Part shown: piece by piece, positions 25,401-35,190 of the stretch
Position numbering within the stretch: position 1 is the stretch's first letter
Layout: the number at the start of each line of letters is the position of its first letter
Source: Timema cristinae
Taxonomy: Eukaryota > Arthropoda > Insecta > Phasmatodea > Timematidae
DNA: 64,000 nucleotides
Direction of reading: 5' to 3'
Assembly: GCA_039000515.1 (NCBI GenBank)
Contig: JBCFYV010000838.1
Span: forward strand, 1 to 64,000
Made by a program: the position numbers and the translations under genes
Notes under the pieces: generated by a model
The model's input: the letters and a program-made list of their open reading frames with translations, nothing else
The model's database searches: none
What the model was told of the DNA's origin: nothing

Positions 25401-28400
25401 GAGTGAATTACATCCTGAAGTAGCGGGATTATTTTAGTTGAGGCTTTAATTGGGATCAGTCTTTTCATTTATAAGGTATCTTCACTTAAGAATTGGAACA
25501 AAAAAAAATTTGGTTTTGGTTCTTATTTATATAAGCTCAATTAAGTGAAGAAATCCCACCGAGAGAAAGAGGAAAAAATGTGACAACAATCCAATGCAAA
25601 TTTGACTGTTTCCTCCTTTCCTCTGGCTTCTATAGCTAGAAAGTCACACACACATTTAAATAGACATACTTTCTATATTTGGGCATTATGACCTTTATAT
25701 AAAAAAAGGGAAACAGAGAAGAAAAACACTAGTTTACTCCATTTTGAATTTGAATAAACTGTTTTTTCTCTGTTCCCCTTAAATTTAAGAGGCAATAATG
25801 CTGAAATATAAAAACTACGGCTGTTTAAATGTGTGTGTGTGATTTTTTACTATAGAAGCCAGAAGAAAAGGAGAGGATGTCACCTTGGATTCTTGTCACA
25901 TTTTTTTCCTCTTTAGATTTTCACTCAACTAGTTTATCTTTCCTTATTTTTTCAATTTCCATTATTTTACAATCATTTAGTATCATTGTCAACCATTATT
26001 TAAGCTCAAATAAATATTAATAACTATGTACATACCAATCATGACCCTGACAAATCAGTAGCACTTCATGCCCAAACATAATTTAGATTTTGATTCATTC
26101 TATAGTACTAGAGTAATATAAGCCCTCCCCAATAGTTGCGATGTTCCCCAGCTTCATAGGTAACTTTCTCACCAACATATAACCAGATCCAGGCACCCCC
26201 CTGGTCTCAACCTTACATAACCATATCTTCTTTTGTTCCAAGCTGGCCTACTCACACCAGTCAGTCATTTTTATATAAACAATAACAGGAGTAGAGAAGG
26301 ACAAAGTTTACACACCAGAAAACTGTAGGCCTCAAAGTTTACAATTGAAACACATTAAACACATAACTATGTAATTTTCGGGTTACATCAGTCCTCTTCT
26401 TTGTCAGTTCAAGAGAGTAAAACACAGACTGGACTATGGTAGCTTGGCTATAGGTTGATAATGGTCACTTGGATACTGTTGTTGCCTGTTTATTGGTTAA
26501 AAAAAGTTTAGGCTTGGATTCTGCAGTTGCTTGTTCAACTTGTGCCATTATTCTTGTTAGATGGATAGAATTTTGTATTTATATTATATTCAATTATTAA
26601 ATTAAATTATCAATTATTTTTTATACAGAAATTACTGACTAGTAATAGTAGGCAGGCTTGGAAGGAAGGAAAAGATAAACGGTTATCTAAGGTTGAGACC
26701 TGGAGGGCTGGATGGAGGGTGCCTGGATTTGGTAATATATTGGTGAGTAAGTTCCCACCTACGAAGCTGGGAAGCATTGCAACTATTGGGTAGAGCTCGT
26801 ATAACTCTAGTACTATAACACAATTTTGAACGGGCAACTGCAGAATCCAAGCCTAAACTTTTTTTAATCAAGAAACAGGCAACAACAGAATCCAAGTATC
26901 TAAGTGACCATGATCAACTCATAGACATGCTGCCATAGTCCAGTCTGTGTTTTACTCTCTTCTGCTGAAGAAGAGGACTGATGTACCCCAAAAATTACAT
27001 AGCTATATGTTTTATTGTATTTTAATTGTGAATTTTCTGGTAAGTGTGTAGACCTTGCCCTTCTCTCCTCTTTTCATTGTTTAATTTAATACAGCTATTT
27101 GGCGCCATTTTCTCTTTATGTACAATTAAGTAGAATTGTACCTGAGAACTGAAAACTGAATTAAAAGAGCTGAAACGAGTACAATGCTGGGACCCATTCG
27201 TCCTTAGTTATTAAAAATTTTTACTAATCCAAACAAAAATATATTAATAATAAAATAAATTTGGGTATCAAATCTGAATAATCATACTATGATATATCAA
27301 TTTGATTTAGGCACTAAATTATGATAGTAAATGCTTTTTTAATGTTGTTTAGGATCAGTGTTTCGAGACTTTGAAGAGGGCCCCATCACTTTCCAACCCA
27401 CCTATAAGTATGACCCTGGGACACAAATCTATGATAGCTCTCACAAACAGCGCATCCCCGCATACACTGACCGGATCCTGTTCAAGAGTGGGCGTGCTGG
27501 GCGGAGAGAGAGCAATCAGATTGGAAGGGGCAGTCCAGTGATTGAGTGTCTGTTCTACATGTCTGTTCCCTCCATCTGCACATCTGACCACAAACCTGTG
27601 TGGGGGCTGTACCGTACCACTGTGCGTCCTGGAATTGATACGTATGTATTCACACAAAACACTCTAAATCAGCAAACAATATATTTTATTATAGGTGATG
27701 TGCGAAGTCCTCTTTTTAAATCTGAAACAAAGTTGAATTGAATAATATGAACTTTTCTCAAAGCTGAATTGAAGCTATAGTTCTTAAAAAAATTATATGT
27801 TAGAAAATAAATCATATGTTGCATTACCATAACTTTAGGCATACATATTATTTAGTTACAAAATGTTATTTTGCAAACATGATTAAAATATATATCATCC
27901 TGAGCTGTAAAATTAAATGGCCACTCCACCATGTAATTTAATCATTTTAAATTTTTGTCTTTTTTTACATTAAATTATAATTTATATGTCATCACAAAAT
28001 GACAAAAATTGAACATAAATATGTATTTTAACCTTACATATTTTTATTGGTGAAGCTTCATAATTGTCGAATTTAGAATTTTGCTTTCAAATTGTAGTTG
28101 AAACTGAAGGATACTCGAAGGGAAGTTTAAGTTTTTGAAGTATCGCATACCACTATTTACTATAAGTAAATACTTTTATTAGGTCTCTGTGGTTACTTAA
28201 ATTTCGAACTTTAGCCCTTTAATAAGAACTCGGGCTCAAACTCGACAGCTTTATAACAGCGGCAAAATCAATCTTGTTTTATAAGGCTATTTCTGTGCTT
28301 TATTGTGTTTATTTATATGTTTTTAAAAATCTAATGTCATTTGAAGGATGTTTTAACCAAAGCTGGTAAATCAAGTCACTATCATAACATGTCAATCAAT

Positions 28401-31197
28401 TGCTTCAGATTTTTTATATAATGTGCACATTAATTTGAAATGTCCCTAACTGTGACCAAATATTGAATATAAATGTGCATTCTAGCTGTCAACATTTTTA
28501 CTGTCTCAGCTCCATAATTGTAGAAGCTAAAACGCTTTTCAAAACAAAGCCAAAACTCTATACAGATCTTTAATTGAGTGACAACTTTTGAGCCTAAATA
28601 TTGAATCGTAAGAACTAAATTAACCCTGCTTTTGATTCAAATGGTTTTGCAACAATGACTAAAGACCCTGGTTTGAAGTAAATAAAACGATTGTCTCTCA
28701 CTAAGTAAAAAGTTGTATTTCAGCATTAAAAGTTAGTATAAACTGTTTAAAAAAATCAACTCAATTAAGTGGTAGAATAATACTAAGGATAGAAAAACTA
28801 CAACCAAATTTCTCATTCTTGAATTTTAAATATTTGCCTGTGGTCACTATATGAATTATCATAAAAGCCAGATCAAACACACATTTTACACCTTTGCCAA
28901 AGGTCTTCGGTTTAGAGAAATACTTTTTTTAAATGGGATCTTTGATAGGTTATAGGAATACTGAGAAATAACTTTTATAATAATAGAAATTGATTAAAAA
29001 TAAATAAACATACAAAATAAACTAATAAATGTAAGTTTAATGAAAAAACACACCTAGGGAAAAAGGAAAAATTTGGTAAGAATGCAATGCACAAAGGTGA
29101 CATTGTCTTTCTTTGACTTCTATTGTAGAATTCAAAATTGAGTAAGTCACTGTTTATGTAAAATGTATTACTTCTTTGTTTTAGTTTAGTAAAGGCAACA
29201 ATGCCAAAATATTACTCAATTTGTGTTTAAATGTGTGTGTGACTAATGCTACCATAGAAGACAGAAGAAAGAAAGAAGATGTCACCATTGTGCATTGAAT
29301 TCTTTCCACATTTTTCCTCCTATCCTAGATGGGCTTTCTTAATTAAATTATTTTATTTCTCCTTTTTCTTTATATTTATTGATTTGCATTATTATAACAT
29401 TATTTAGCAATTGGGCCACCTCATTGTTAAACAAGAAAAAACTTTTGTAATAGTACAGTTGGTACACTTCATTTCACTTCACAATTTTAGTCAAAAAAGG
29501 CAAAGAATGATGACATTTATTTCTTAATCAAAATATGTACAGTTTTATTGTTAATTCCATTGAAATCGTCTTAGTTGATCATTCGCATATAAAATCTCAA
29601 GAAGTCAATTTCACCCGAAAGATCCAATTTTGTATAATTTAACATGTGTAAAATACATTTTAAAATGCTACAAGAACTTGAAAATTATTTTGATATATGT
29701 TTTAATATGCCAGTAAAAGTTAGTAAATACACATCTCATAATGGTGACTATCATGTGTGTAAATATTATGCATGCGAATAGGTACAATTTAGACCAGTAG
29801 TTCTCAAAGGGGTGGCTACAAAAATGTGTTGACAAATCTAAATTAAAGTACACAAGTACTGCACTAAAAATATTCTTGTTTTATTTAAAATTAAGATACT
29901 AGTGCTTTTACTAGAGATGAGTTACTTGAATACTTTAACCCAAAGATCCATCAAATCCATAAGGAATTTTGAGATTAAAGACTCAAGAAAATATAGATTC
30001 GAGATTTTGATATTTTTTTATTGTAATTTGTTTTAGAATTCCAATACTGCATATTGTATTATATTTGGAAGAAGGTATAGGAAAGGTGGATACAAACATA
30101 ATATCGCTTTTACAATGAAAAAAAACAACACAGTTCACACTTTACATTGCTGGCATTGGACAAAGAGGTAAAATGAAAAGAAAATCGATCTCTACTGCCC
30201 AATACCCTGACCTAGGTTTCATTCTATCAGAACTCATCAGTATGGAGTGTGAAACATGCAACACAACTTCCTAAAAGAGGAAACAAAAAAAAAAGGTAGA
30301 AAATGGAAAATTGCAAAGAATGATAGAACACACAGATAGAAACATATAAAAGGTATAACATAAAGGACAAACACAGTAAAAAGACATTGGATGTGAATCT
30401 AATATATATCTCTATAAAGGAAAAACCATTACCTCTTTGTCCAATGACAGCAAAGTAAATTGTGAACTGTGTCCTTTTTTTCATTGTAAAAGCCATATTG
30501 TGATCATCCCTTTTATATGTTTCTATCCAACTTTCCTATACCTTCTAAATATGATACAATTACCTCATAAAGCGAAAAGAGGTTTTCCTTATAAAAATAC
30601 TGCATATTGATAGTTCTGTTCTAACATAATTATGTTAAAAACTTAACCAGACCCCGAACCATTAATTTTTGAATGTTTTAACGACTATCTTATAGGAAAG
30701 AATGTTAACCTTTAGTTAATATTTGTATTTCATATTATTCTATTATATTTATATTTCCTCTTATGCTCATAATTCTTTGCAAGATTTGGCTTAAAAATCG
30801 AGATTTGGGTTTCAAATATACAAACTAAAATGTGATTTGGATTTGTAAAATAGTGGATTTGAATCATCTCTAGTTTCTACAGTAAATTTTTAATTGTGAA
30901 ATAGTTTTTTGATGAGAGTTATGTCCTTTATTAAAAGTTTTCTTAGCTCATCACCGGAACACAAGTACGTTCATACCGAGTATTCTGCAAAATAAAGGGG
31001 ATATACTGAAGGGTGACACCTTGGTAAGGAGATTGAGAAACACAGCTTTAAGCTGTTAATTGTGTTGTTTTTCTCCCTCCAGAATCCCACTCGCTGCTGG
31101 GCTGTTTAATCGTGAAGTCTACTTAGAGGGTATCAAGCGAAGAGCAGCTGCCCTGGGTAAAAGGCATGATGCCTCCTCTGTCTGCTCCATTCAGTAA
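15515..31197 (+). CDS. INPP5E: INPP5E-like phosphoinositide 5-phosphatase (seven-exon gene)
   Basis: Removes the 5-phosphate from PI(4,5)P2 and PI(3,4,5)P3; in animals INPP5E acts at the primary cilium membrane. Exons 15515-16491, 18064-18181, 18940-19162, 19965-20183, 23111-23272, 27353-27641 and 31083-31197 sum to 2103 nt, or 700 residues plus stop. All introns are GT-AG and every phase matches. Residues 1-300 are Ser/Asn-rich and likely disordered. The catalytic domain begins at [10 protein letters not shown] (356-365), followed by VGTQE (389-393), [10 protein letters not shown] (522-531), [10 protein letters not shown] (600-609) and TSDHKPVW (643-650). The protein ends CSIQ, a CaaX box for farnesylation, as in human INPP5E (644 aa, CSVS). 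The start ATG lies in AAAAATGG. W-C-G-D replaces the more usual W-F-G-D. Confidence 0.93.
16715..17245 (+). mobile_element. hAT MITE, copy 1 (interrupted), INPP5E intron 1
   Basis: Starts CAGTGTTATTCAACC (16715). It resumes after about 270 bp of unrelated filler with ACCCCCAGATAAGT, AATTGTTGGTGCATGGTTCA and GTACCCCTAAGATGTTTTT, the body shared with copies at 24938 and 47278. The right end is missing. Confidence 0.65.
17528..17800 (+). mobile_element. tRNA-derived SINE, family C, copy 1
   Basis: Shares about 270 bp with 49137-49412: head TAAAGTGCTCGCCTCA, TTTTTCTTGA, CATGTAAAAGAACCT, GAAATTCTTGT. The head region GTGCAAACCCAGC is a decayed B box. Lies in intron 1. Confidence 0.65.
18064..18181 (+). 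CDS. INPP5E: INPP5E exon 2 (start of phosphatase domain)
   Basis: Acceptor ACATACAG|GAAC, donor GGACAG|GTAAAT. Encodes [20 protein letters not shown] then [13 protein letters not shown], the first strand and conserved GTWN-G motif of 5-phosphatases. Ends in phase 0. Confidence 0.93.
18440..18860 (-). mobile_element. Two SINE family B remnants (intron 2)
   Basis: Minus-strand family B: about 18440-18560 (GGATGAGGAAAG..., GACTCAAACCTCG as inverted B box) and about 18770-18855 (GAGGGAGAGG..., AGGATTCAAATCCTG). Both are diverged. Confidence 0.5.
18940..19162 (+). CDS. INPP5E: INPP5E exon 3 (catalytic Q-E motif)
   Basis: Acceptor TTGATTCAG|GCC, donor TTCAG|GTGGGT. Encodes [14 protein letters not shown], then [10 protein letters not shown] with the metal-binding Glu, then [19 protein letters not shown], close to human INPP5E. 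Ends in phase 1. Confidence 0.93.
19318..19460 (+). repeat. TAGAGATG-type hAT end fragment (intron 3)
   Basis: ACTAGAGATGGGTCAGATAC followed by repeated GAATCTGAATCTTC-like sequence. Same family at 20391-20535, 29912-30877 and, partly, 37320-37420 and 44422-44520. Confidence 0.5.
19700..19865 (-). mobile_element. SINE family B remnant (intron 3)
   Basis: Inverted family B: ATGTGTACCCACATTTGTGT, AAACCATCCTCAATACACCT, TTGAACCCC (inverted B box), ACACAGCCACTG (inverted head). Confidence 0.6.
19965..20183 (+). CDS. INPP5E: INPP5E exon 4
   Basis: Acceptor TTGCTCTAG|TCCC was chosen over TTCTCAG at 19923 because it keeps phase and gives [12 protein letters not shown], parallel to human FCSEVE. Encodes [20 protein letters not shown] and [14 protein letters not shown]. 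Donor AAAG|GTATCT, phase 1. Confidence 0.9.
20391..20535 (+). repeat. TAGAGATG-type hAT end fragment (intron 4)
   Basis: ACTAGAGATGGATCAAATCC then GAATCTGAATCTTGG and ACCTTTTGAATCCAGAATC; homologous to 19318. Confidence 0.5.
21030..21720. other. Distinct intronic segment, possible solo LTR (intron 4)
   Basis: Less AT-rich than its surroundings, e.g. CGGCGTCATAACCCTCATAG. It starts near TGTCAGAATAGG (21055) and ends near an ATGTCAGAGC (21692). Length and composition would suit a solo LTR, but no target duplication could be fixed. Open. Confidence 0.25.
21840..21935 (+). repeat. Dispersed repeat shared with the 34.4-kb hAT element
   Basis: CTTGACATT, AATGGCCATCT, ACAATACCCTCTTTGTTGG and following C-rich text match 34904-34960 inside the TIR element at 34424-35190. 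This is a decayed copy of that element. Confidence 0.55.
22390..22520 (+). repeat. hAT-like terminal fragment GTGGATTTAAAATTTTTG
   Basis: CAATGGTGGATTTAAAATTT then GCGCCCCTAGGCAC is the typical end sequence of CAGTGGCGGATTT-type hAT MITEs. A G-run follows at 22509-22518. The partner end was not identified. Confidence 0.35.
22711..22826 (+). repeat. 58-bp tandem duplication (intron 4)
   Basis: Two adjacent copies of a 58-bp unit containing AATTTTAAAAACAAAATAAT and TTATCCAAAAT, with few differences. Confidence 0.8.
23111..23272 (+). CDS. INPP5E: INPP5E exon 5 (GDLNFRL motif)
   Basis: Acceptor GTGTTTCAG|ACG. Encodes [19 protein letters not shown], holding the catalytic Asp/Asn, then [15 protein letters not shown]. 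Donor GAAG|GTATTA, phase 1. Confidence 0.92.
23300..23440 (+). mobile_element. SINE family B fragment (intron 5)
   Basis: GAAGTGGTTTACTCTAAATG, GGTTTTCCACCCTC, CTCCCTCCAAATTTTATTCC match the body of family B; the head is lost. Confidence 0.45.
23618..24920 (+). mobile_element. mariner transposon (decayed), INPP5E intron 5
   Basis: 1303 bp bounded by TA on both sides (23616-23617 and 24921-24922). The TIRs begin CGAGGCACATCCAGAAAGTA on the left and CGAGGCACGCCCATAAAGTA in the inverted right end, both running on to AGAGTACT. Length and TA target are typical of mariner. Confidence 0.93.
23782..24825 (+). pseudogene. mariner transposase, inactivated
   Basis: N-terminal helix-turn-helix region [20 protein letters not shown], then [21 protein letters not shown] register shift near the A-run at 24015 leads to [20 protein letters not shown]. 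Later pieces are [20 protein letters not shown] (first catalytic Asp), [18 protein letters not shown] (Asn where the second Asp is expected) and [20 protein letters not shown] (third Asp). The end is [14 protein letters not shown]. Several shifts and stops plus the lost Asp make it non-functional. Confidence 0.9.
24938..25165 (+). mobile_element. hAT MITE, copy 2 (intron 5)
   Basis: CAGTGATATTCAACCTTTTT at the left, then TTACTGGTGCATGATACAAG, then ACTCCTGGTACACTCC, parallel to the intact copy at 47278-47575. It directly abuts the mariner element. Confidence 0.65.
25530..25945. mobile_element. Foldback (long inverted repeat) element, copy 1
   Basis: Left arm GAGGAAAAAATGTGACAACA, CTGGCTTCTATAG, CACACACACATTTAAATAG. 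The right arm is inverted: CTGTTTAAATGTGTGTGTG, CTATAGAAGCCAGAAG, TTGTCACATTTTTTTCCTC. The same arms occur at 29035-29345. No coding content. Confidence 0.75.
26110..26250. repeat. Inverted fragment of the 26.6-26.8 kb foldback interior
   Basis: CCCAATAGTTGCGATG, CCCAGCTTCATAGGT, CTCACCAACATAT, CCAGGCACCC and TCTCAACCTTA are the inverse of 26645-26800. Confidence 0.75.
26283..27075. mobile_element. Foldback element with about 240-bp inverted arms
   Basis: Left arm 26283-26530 (AGGAGTAGAGAAGGACAAAG ... GGCTTGGATTCTGCAGTTGC) and right arm 26834-27072 (GCAACTGCAGAATCCAAGCC ... CCTTGCCCTTCTCTCCTC) are long, imperfect inverted copies. The 300-bp middle includes 26645-26800, which is an inverted copy of sequence just left of the element. 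Confidence 0.78.
27353..27641 (+). CDS. INPP5E: INPP5E exon 6 ([10 protein letters not shown] and SDHKPV motifs)
   Basis: Acceptor TTGTTTAG|GATC. Encodes [31 protein letters not shown] and [20 protein letters not shown]. The codons are far more GC-rich than the surrounding introns. Donor GATAC|GTATGT, phase 2. Confidence 0.95.
27860..28540 (+). repeat. Dispersed repeat shared with 35215-35910 (intron 6)
   Basis: GTTATTTTGCAAACATGAT near 27864 and ATTGAACATAAATATGTATT near 28008 match 35220 and 35845. A second diverged copy of the latter block lies near 28462. No ORF. Confidence 0.6.
29035..29345. mobile_element. Foldback element, copy 2 (intron 6)
   Basis: Left arm AGGAAAAATTTGGTAAGAAT, ATGCACAAAGGTGACAT, GACTTCTATTGTAG; right arm CCATAGAAGACAGAAG, GATGTCACCATTGTGCATTG, CCACATTTTTCCTCCTATCC. 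Same family as 25530-25945. Confidence 0.75.
29912..30877. mobile_element. TAGAGATG hAT-like element carrying a nested foldback (intron 6)
   Basis: Starts TAGAGATGAG (29912) and ends ATCATCTCTA (30877), inverted. The flanking octamers GCTTTTAC and GTTTCTAC agree at 6 of 8 positions, as an aged hAT TSD would. Internal GAATC-rich sequence matches the fragments at 19318 and 20391. The middle (about 30048-30600) is a separate foldback. Confidence 0.6.
30048..30600. mobile_element. Foldback element nested in the TAGAGATG element
   Basis: Arms TATTTGGAAGAAGGTATAGG / CCTATACCTTCTAAATA and TTCACACTTTACATTGCTG / CAGCAAAGTAAATTGTGAAC are inverted. The host sequence ATACTGCATATTG appears on both sides (30043-30055 and 30598-30610), a likely target duplication. 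Related arms lie at 32145-32240 and 32565-32670. Confidence 0.7.
31083..31197 (+). CDS. INPP5E: INPP5E exon 7 (C-terminus with CaaX box)
   Basis: Acceptor TCCCTCCAG|AATC after a strong pyrimidine tract. Encodes [20 protein letters not shown] and then ASSVCSIQ plus TAA (31195-31197). The CaaX Cys predicts farnesylation and membrane or ciliary delivery. The stop lies inside CAGTAAGT, which also reads as a consensus splice donor. Confidence 0.9.
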
Positions 31198-32080
31198 GTT
31201 GGCATCTGAAAAAGCTTTAAGAGGGTCATAGTTAACTTCTAAACCATGATTTGTTTTTAATACTGAACTGTCAGTATTATAAGCACACTATTATCTATTT
31301 AAAAATACATATACTATAATTAATTATGATTTAATCACTTGGTCGTGGTCTATTGGTCTGTGATGAACTTTGATGTGGAATATACCAAATAAATATTATA
31401 CTTATTTTTGTACAAGTTGACTTAAGGAGTGGTTTCTATTTTTCAAATATAAATAATGAAATGACTAGAGATTTGATAAAAACTTGTTTGCTGTTTTAAA
31501 ATGTGAAAATTTTATCAAAATCTCTATATAGTAGGATTTACTAAATGTACAATTAAAAAAAAAGTTTTATGTTAATTTTATTTTACATTAGCAAACAAAT
31601 AATAATTTATTCAAATTATCGATGTTTTTCAGTATTATTTTTAAAGTTGTTGGTACTTAATGTGAGAACTATAATTTTTAACTATACTTGTGCTGTCACT
31701 TATTTCTGTGTTTACTTTTTCTTAATTTTTAAAGTAAAAGTGTTTTAATACTGGCTTTTGTTCTGTGTTTCGATTTTTAATATATGTTTAGCAGGCATGG
31801 GTGCTAGAATTATTCCCCTTCTTCCAAGGAATTTTACATCCTATGGTAATCATTAAACTGAAAACTATTCACCGTACATGTGTTCCCTAAATAGCACTAT
31901 TTATCAATTTAATTAATTTATGGTGCTCAAAGGGAATATCGTTAATTAAGGCCCATTTCCCAAAATAAATTATGTAAAATGTTATTTTTCTCCCTTTTGT
32001 GTTTTTTGATTTACTCTTTGCGTTGCGCGTTTCACACTCCCTCCTGACGAGTACCAATAAAATGAAACCTAGGACAGAGG
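31198..32080 (+). other. INPP5E 3' flank / probable 3' UTR
   Basis: AT-rich, no coding signal. AATAAA at 31388-31393 is the first candidate polyadenylation signal after the stop. Transcript end not proven. Confidence 0.45.
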
Positions 32081-32084
32081 ATTG

Positions 32085-32690
32085 GGTGCTGATGGTCGAT
32101 TTTCCTCAAAAGGCAGCCATTCTTTGTACAACCGCAGCGCTGTAAAGTTTGAACTGTATTCTTCTCTTCATTGCAAAAGCCATTTTGTGTTTGTCCTTTT
32201 TATATGTTTCTATCCATCTTTCCTGCACCGTCTTTCAAATATAGTAAAATGTTATAATGCGTTAACAAATTTAAAATAAACCTTACAATAAATATTAATT
32301 GTATTAAGTATACACTTAAATAAATGAACGTACAGACACCAATTAGATCTGAGTGTTAATGCACAACACCAGGTAGTGAACACAAAGTGTATATGTTCTC
32401 TAACATGTACATATGTTATCCAGAGTATACACTCAAATACTAGTATGATAGTGTGGCTACCTAGAGCAATTTAACAAAGTGCACAAATGTTATAAAAATA
32501 TGGGCATTTATTATTAAGGAATGCATAATATATCTCTTTAAGGAAAACCTCTTTTCCCTTTATAAGGTAATTGTATTATATTTGGAAGAAGGTATAGGAA
32601 TGGTGGATAAAAACATAAAAGGGGATGAACACAATATGGCTTTTACAATGATAAGAAGAAAACAGTTCACACTGTATTAGAAGTGTATAC
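32085..32690. repeat. Diverged foldback copy (arms 32145-32240 and 32565-32670)
   Basis: CCTTTTTATATGTTTCTATC and ATCTTTCCTGCACC on the left; GGAAGAAGGTATAGGAATGG and AAACATAAAAGGGG on the right, inverted and homologous to 30048-30600. Confidence 0.65.
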
Positions 32691-32711
32691 AAATGATACA
32701 CATATTATAAA

Positions 32712-33375
32712 ACAAAAAACACTTAAACTTATTAACAAACACTTCATTATTTTGATGCTTTTAAAGCATCTTCCTCAATAAGTAGTAGTAATAAGACTAA
32801 TCTAATATGAATAAAACTAATGAATAAGTAGGGGTATGCAAAGTTTCAAAACTTTACTTGGCTTTAATACAACATATCTTCAACTTCGCTAAAAAAAATT
32901 CCGTCTTTGACAATTATAAAGCTTCACCACAGCTAATATACTCAATTCATCTTTACTTATAGTCATTCTGAGCTGTTATATATATTACAAATCAATACTA
33001 ACAAGGAATTTTTTTTAACTGAAATGCAAATGTTGATATTACCTTGCTTTATGAGAATAAATTGAAATATTACAATCATGCGATAAAACATTTTCCAGGT
33101 AATATTAGTGCATAAATTCATATAAATAGCCACAATATAATATTTTTTCAATCCTAAAAAAACTAACAAAAATTATTTGAATTTCAATTCGGCTTCAAGA
33201 ATATTTGAGAATATTTGTTAGATTAGATTTGATTTGGCTTTGAATTGAAAAGGTAGCATATCCCTATTAATAAAACTAGTCTTATTACTTCTATTTCATG
33301 AGAATGATGCTATTAAGTATTAAAGGATCGGAATATTGAAGTGTTTGTAAATGTGTTAATGTTTTTACCTTCATT
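32712..33375. mobile_element. Foldback with a TAGGG-ended MITE in its centre
   Basis: Outer arms: CAAACACTTCATTATTTTGA ... AGTAATAAGACTA left; TAGTCTTATTACTTCTATTT ... GAAGTGTTTG right, inverted. Centre from TAGGGGTATGC (32830) to GCATATCCCTA (about 33267) is itself bounded by short TIRs similar to those at 34424. Confidence 0.6.
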
Positions 33376-34423
33376 TGTACTTTAGTTTTCTACAATTCTA
33401 TCATATTTATTTAATTAAATGTGATAAATTTTGCTTGGTGCACTTTATTTCATATATATTATTCATGAATGGTACCACAAAAAAGTTCTTGTTGATTAAT
33501 GACTAGTGTAATAACAGGGAACACTTGTATTTAAAACATGGCATTTTTCAGCCATTAATGTAATACTATCTTAAGGGTACAGTATTTGCAACGATACTCT
33601 TCCCTGTACAATTAACTTCAGCATCATTTATAATATTTGCATAAACCCTAGTTTTCCTATTATTCCTGTATCCTGAAAACAAGATCTGCACAACTGTTTA
33701 TGGGGCTTCTTTTTTTTATTCCTTATGTTTGTTCAGAATCCAACTAGTAACTAGAACCATATAGATAATTTTCCATTGATGTATTGACTATTTAAATAAA
33801 ACATCTGCTTTCATCTTTCCCCCCACCCCCGCAACCAAGTCAGTCTTTTAGAATTTGCCAGCTGTCACTATTCTTGTCACACTGTTTTCTAGTCAAGAAG
33901 CATTATGAACACAATCTAATTTCAGAACGCAGAAACTTTATCTCACAATCTCCATACATATTTAAGAAAGAAAAGAAGAAAATCCTATATTCTTCCCTTG
34001 AAAGAAATAACATAAATTGTTTACACTTTTAATTTACTCTCAGGAATTTTAATGCTAATTTCCATATCATACCATTTAATTCAAGTTTTATGTGAAATTA
34101 TGAAGATATTTTTTTTTATTTTCAATACAAGTTTAAATAAAAATGAAAAAACAAACGGAGAATGTTTTATCAGACAATAGTTGTGAAAACATTTAATTAA
34201 TACAATTTATTATATTTTTGGTGTGCATGAAATATTTATTCAAGAGAGTGAAAAAGTACTACATTAGTACATTAATACTGCATGCTTATGGAAACACTGC
34301 AAATTAAGTGTGAAAGAAATAAGGGTGTGGTGTGAAGTCCACTTTTTCAATTCTAAGTTTGAATATTAAAAAAAATGTGTTCTAAAAATACTTATATATT
34401 TTGCATAGTTATATAATTTTAGG

Positions 34424-35190
34424 TAGGGGTCTGCGAGCCCAAGGTTTTTTAATTTGAGTTGATCTTTAGCGAAATTTTCATAACGTTTCTGAGTATCGAC
34501 TTAAGTTTGGGTTGGAAAAAATATATAATTTTAAGACTTAATTGTGTTAGTAAAAAAATATATATTGTTTTAATTGAAATAAAAGACATATTTAAATTAA
34601 ATAAAATTTGTTTTAAACTTATTTTTAAATTATTTAAAAAAATCAAGCAATAGCAAAATAGAAACATAATTATGATGCAATTCAACATTCCTAAGTGGGG
34701 TTTTAAAAAATTCATTTAAAAGCTGTATGTGTGGATTTGGCAATTTTTGTATGATCCCCTTCAGTTCCCGTCTGTCTGGAGTACAGCTGTCCACTTGGTG
34801 CTGACCTACCAGAGAGAGAGAAGTTAGAGCATTCATGATTTTAAGATGTACATAGAACACTTTTGCATTAAGCTGTGTTTGATACTGTCCAATACACCTT
34901 GACCTTGACATTCCAATGGCCATCTACACAGTACCCTCTTTGTTGGCCTCTTTTCACATTCTGCAGCCCCCCATTCCCTTCTGACTGCATTATTTCACAA
35001 ACCACATACCCAACAATCATTCATCAGACACACTATACAGGGCCAAAAAATAACCTTTTTCAAGAAGCTCGAAATTACAGCTCATAAACCTGTTGACCCA
35101 ATGCTCAGAAACCTGTTGCTCGGATTCAAAGCTTGAGTATCTTCTTAAAGCTCGGCTCACACATACAAATAGAATACTCGCAGATCCCTA
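34424..35190. mobile_element. 767-bp non-autonomous hAT element with perfect TSD
   Basis: Left TIR TAGGGGTCTGCGAG; right end inverted TAGGGATCTGCGAG. Both sides carry ATTTTAGG (34416-34423 and 35191-35198), an exact 8-bp duplication. No transposase is encoded; reading frames inside are short and AT-driven. Confidence 0.9.

Noticed and set aside
30227..30496. 89-codon minus-strand ORF
   Set aside because: Lies wholly inside a foldback element and is hydrophobic by AT bias.
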